Shown: one piece after another, positions 63,063-64,000 of the stretch | Layout: every line of letters begins with the position of its first letter | Position numbering within the stretch: position 1 is the first letter of the stretch | Assembly: GCF_017745215.1 (NCBI RefSeq) | Contig: NZ_JAGHZV010000002.1 | Location: 62,001-126,000, forward strand | Length of the DNA stretch: 64,000 nt | From: Sphingomonas sp. | GTDB lineage: Bacteria; Pseudomonadota; Alphaproteobacteria; Sphingomonadales; Sphingomonadaceae | Reading direction: 5' to 3' | Notes under the pieces: generated by a model | What the model was told of the DNA's origin: nothing | Database searches by the model: none | Seen by the model: only the letters and a program-made list of their open reading frames with translations | Made by a program: the position numbers and the translations under genes

Positions 63063-64000
63063 GCTTCGGTCTCCGCTATCCTGATCGTCGCGACGGCTTG
63101 CGCTGCCATGCCTTCGCCGCGTCCGGTGAAGCCAAGCCGTTCGGTGGTGGTCGCCTTGATGCTAATCCTCGACTCGGGCAGCCGCAACAAGCCGGCGATG
63201 CTGGCGCGGATCGCGGCGCGGTGCGGCCCGATCTTGGGAGCCTCGCAGATCAAGGTGAGGTCGATGAAGTCGATCGTGCCGCCGGCCGCCGCGACGAGGC
63301 TTGCGGCATGCTGTAGGAACTGTGCCGAAGCGGCGCCGCGCCACTGCGGATCGCTCGGCGGGAAGTGCATGCCGATGTCGCCCGCGCCGATCGTGCCGAG
63401 CAGCGCATCGGTGATCGCATGGAGCGCGACATCGGCGTCGCTGTGGCCCGAGAGCCCGCGATCGTGGGGGATGCGCACGCCGCCCAGCCACAATTCCTCG
63501 CCCGTAGCGAAGCGGTGGACGTCGAACCCCATGGCAGTGCGGACGTGCATGCGGGCCCCCAGCCTGGCTTCGGCGAGCGGCAGATCGCCCGGCCATGTGA
63601 TCTTGTCGAGCAGCGCATCGCCGACGACCATCGCCACGCTTTGTCCCGCGCGACGCAGCACCTGGGCGTCGTCGGTCGCTTCGAGGCTGGCAGGCCAGGC
63701 GCGGTGCGCGGCGAGGATCGCGGCGAAGTCGAACACCTGGGGCGTCTGGACGCGCACGAGCTGCGACCGGTCGACCGTGTCGCCGAGCGTCGCAGCGCCT
63801 TCGCCGGCGATGTGGCCATGGGCGAGCGTGTCGGCGACCATCTCGACCGGGACGGCTCCGGGTGCAGTGTCGAGCGCGGCGAGCAGCCGGTCGACCACCG
63901 CGGCGGGAACGAAGGGGCGCGCGGCGTCATGGATCAACACCCGGTCGACGCCGCCCTCGGCGGCGAGTCGCTCGAGCCCGGCGAGCACCGAGTCGCGCCT
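63059..64000 (-). CDS. ispDF: Bifunctional IspD/IspF, N-terminus beyond the window (partial)
   Basis: The right-edge gene is the fused enzyme for two steps of the MEP isoprenoid pathway: IspD cytidylyltransferase followed by IspF cyclodiphosphate synthase. The IspD part is cut at its N-terminus but shows VLIHDAARPFVPAAVVD and TPQVFDFAAILAAH. IspF begins near MGFDVHRFATGEELWLGGV (63533 down) and has the metal ligands Asp/His, LSGHSDADVALHAITDALL, and FPPSDPQWRGA. The fused form is usual in alphaproteobacteria. At least 313 residues are in the window. Confidence 0.94.
   Translation of the reverse strand, partial: RRDSVLAGLERLAAEGGVDRVLIHDAARPFVPAAVVDRLLAALDTAPGAVPVEMVADTLAHGHIAGEGAATLGDTVDRSQLVRVQTPQVFDFAAILAAHRAWPASLEATDDAQVLRRAGQSVAMVVGDALLDKITWPGDLPLAEARLGARMHVRTAMGFDVHRFATGEELWLGGVRIPHDRGLSGHSDADVALHAITDALLGTIGAGDIGMHFPPSDPQWRGAASAQFLQHAASLVAAAGGTIDFIDLTLICEAPKIGPHRAAIRASIAGLLRLPESRISIKATTTERLGFTGRGEGMAAQAVATIRIAETEA

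Overview
The window reads as chromosomal core sequence of a high-GC alphaproteobacterium, most likely Sphingomonas or a close relative (Sphingomonadaceae). Supporting signs are the pervasive GC-rich third positions, two short proteins ending in PEPxxWA-CTERM sorting signals, a DUF6628 protein, fused ispDF, a TonB-dependent receptor of the sphingomonad type and a dispersed extragenic palindrome (core TCCCGGCGAAAGCCGGGA) in nine copies. No rRNA, tRNA, CRISPR array, transposase, integrase or prophage gene was seen. Nearly every base belongs to a tightly packed gene or a short intergenic gap.

Layout. 1-8.7 kb: start of a glutathione S-transferase, rsmB and a TPR protein, the outer-membrane/rRNA cluster lptD-surA-pdxA-rsmA on the minus strand, then holC and ndk. 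8.8-13.1 kb: a minus-strand run of a Tet-type MFS pump, a periplasmic EF-hand protein and an OmpR/EnvZ-like two-component pair. 13.3-18.9 kb: two acyl-CoA dehydrogenases, then a TonB-dependent receptor preceded by a perfect LacI-type palindrome. 19-24.3 kb: a barstar-like gene coupled to slt, dapA, a membrane protein, smpB and a DUF2062 protein. 24.4-34 kb: M13 peptidase lipoprotein, an MHS-type transporter, rluB-rsmD, a single-domain response regulator, a Rieske oxygenase, ampG, and DUF2939 and DUF6628 proteins.

34.2-41.3 kb is one long minus-strand run, lapA-pyrF-GNAT-trpF-trpB-(two small membrane proteins)-trpA-accD-folC, with 4-nt overlaps at most junctions. It joins pyrimidine, tryptophan, fatty-acid and folate synthesis. 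41.5-46.8 kb: purM-purN-yjbR-small ORF-endonuclease/phosphatase-patatin. 46.9-52.5 kb: DUF2066-hda-ppk1-ppx, linking control of replication initiation with polyphosphate synthesis and breakdown. 52.6-64 kb: rnd and an I78 inhibitor, aspS, sdaA, a PPK2 kinase, two PEP-CTERM proteins around a beta-carbonic anhydrase, lipA, a COQ10/RatA-like protein, cinA, an unknown exported protein and ispDF running off the edge.

I found no convincing new multi-gene system. The most interesting signals are regulatory or structural: the LacI-type operator upstream of the receptor, direct repeats upstream of the MFS pump, overlapping dyads upstream of the DUF6628 gene, the invertible-loop palindrome family, the orphan barstar gene that seems to start on CTG, and the two membrane genes embedded between trpB and trpA.
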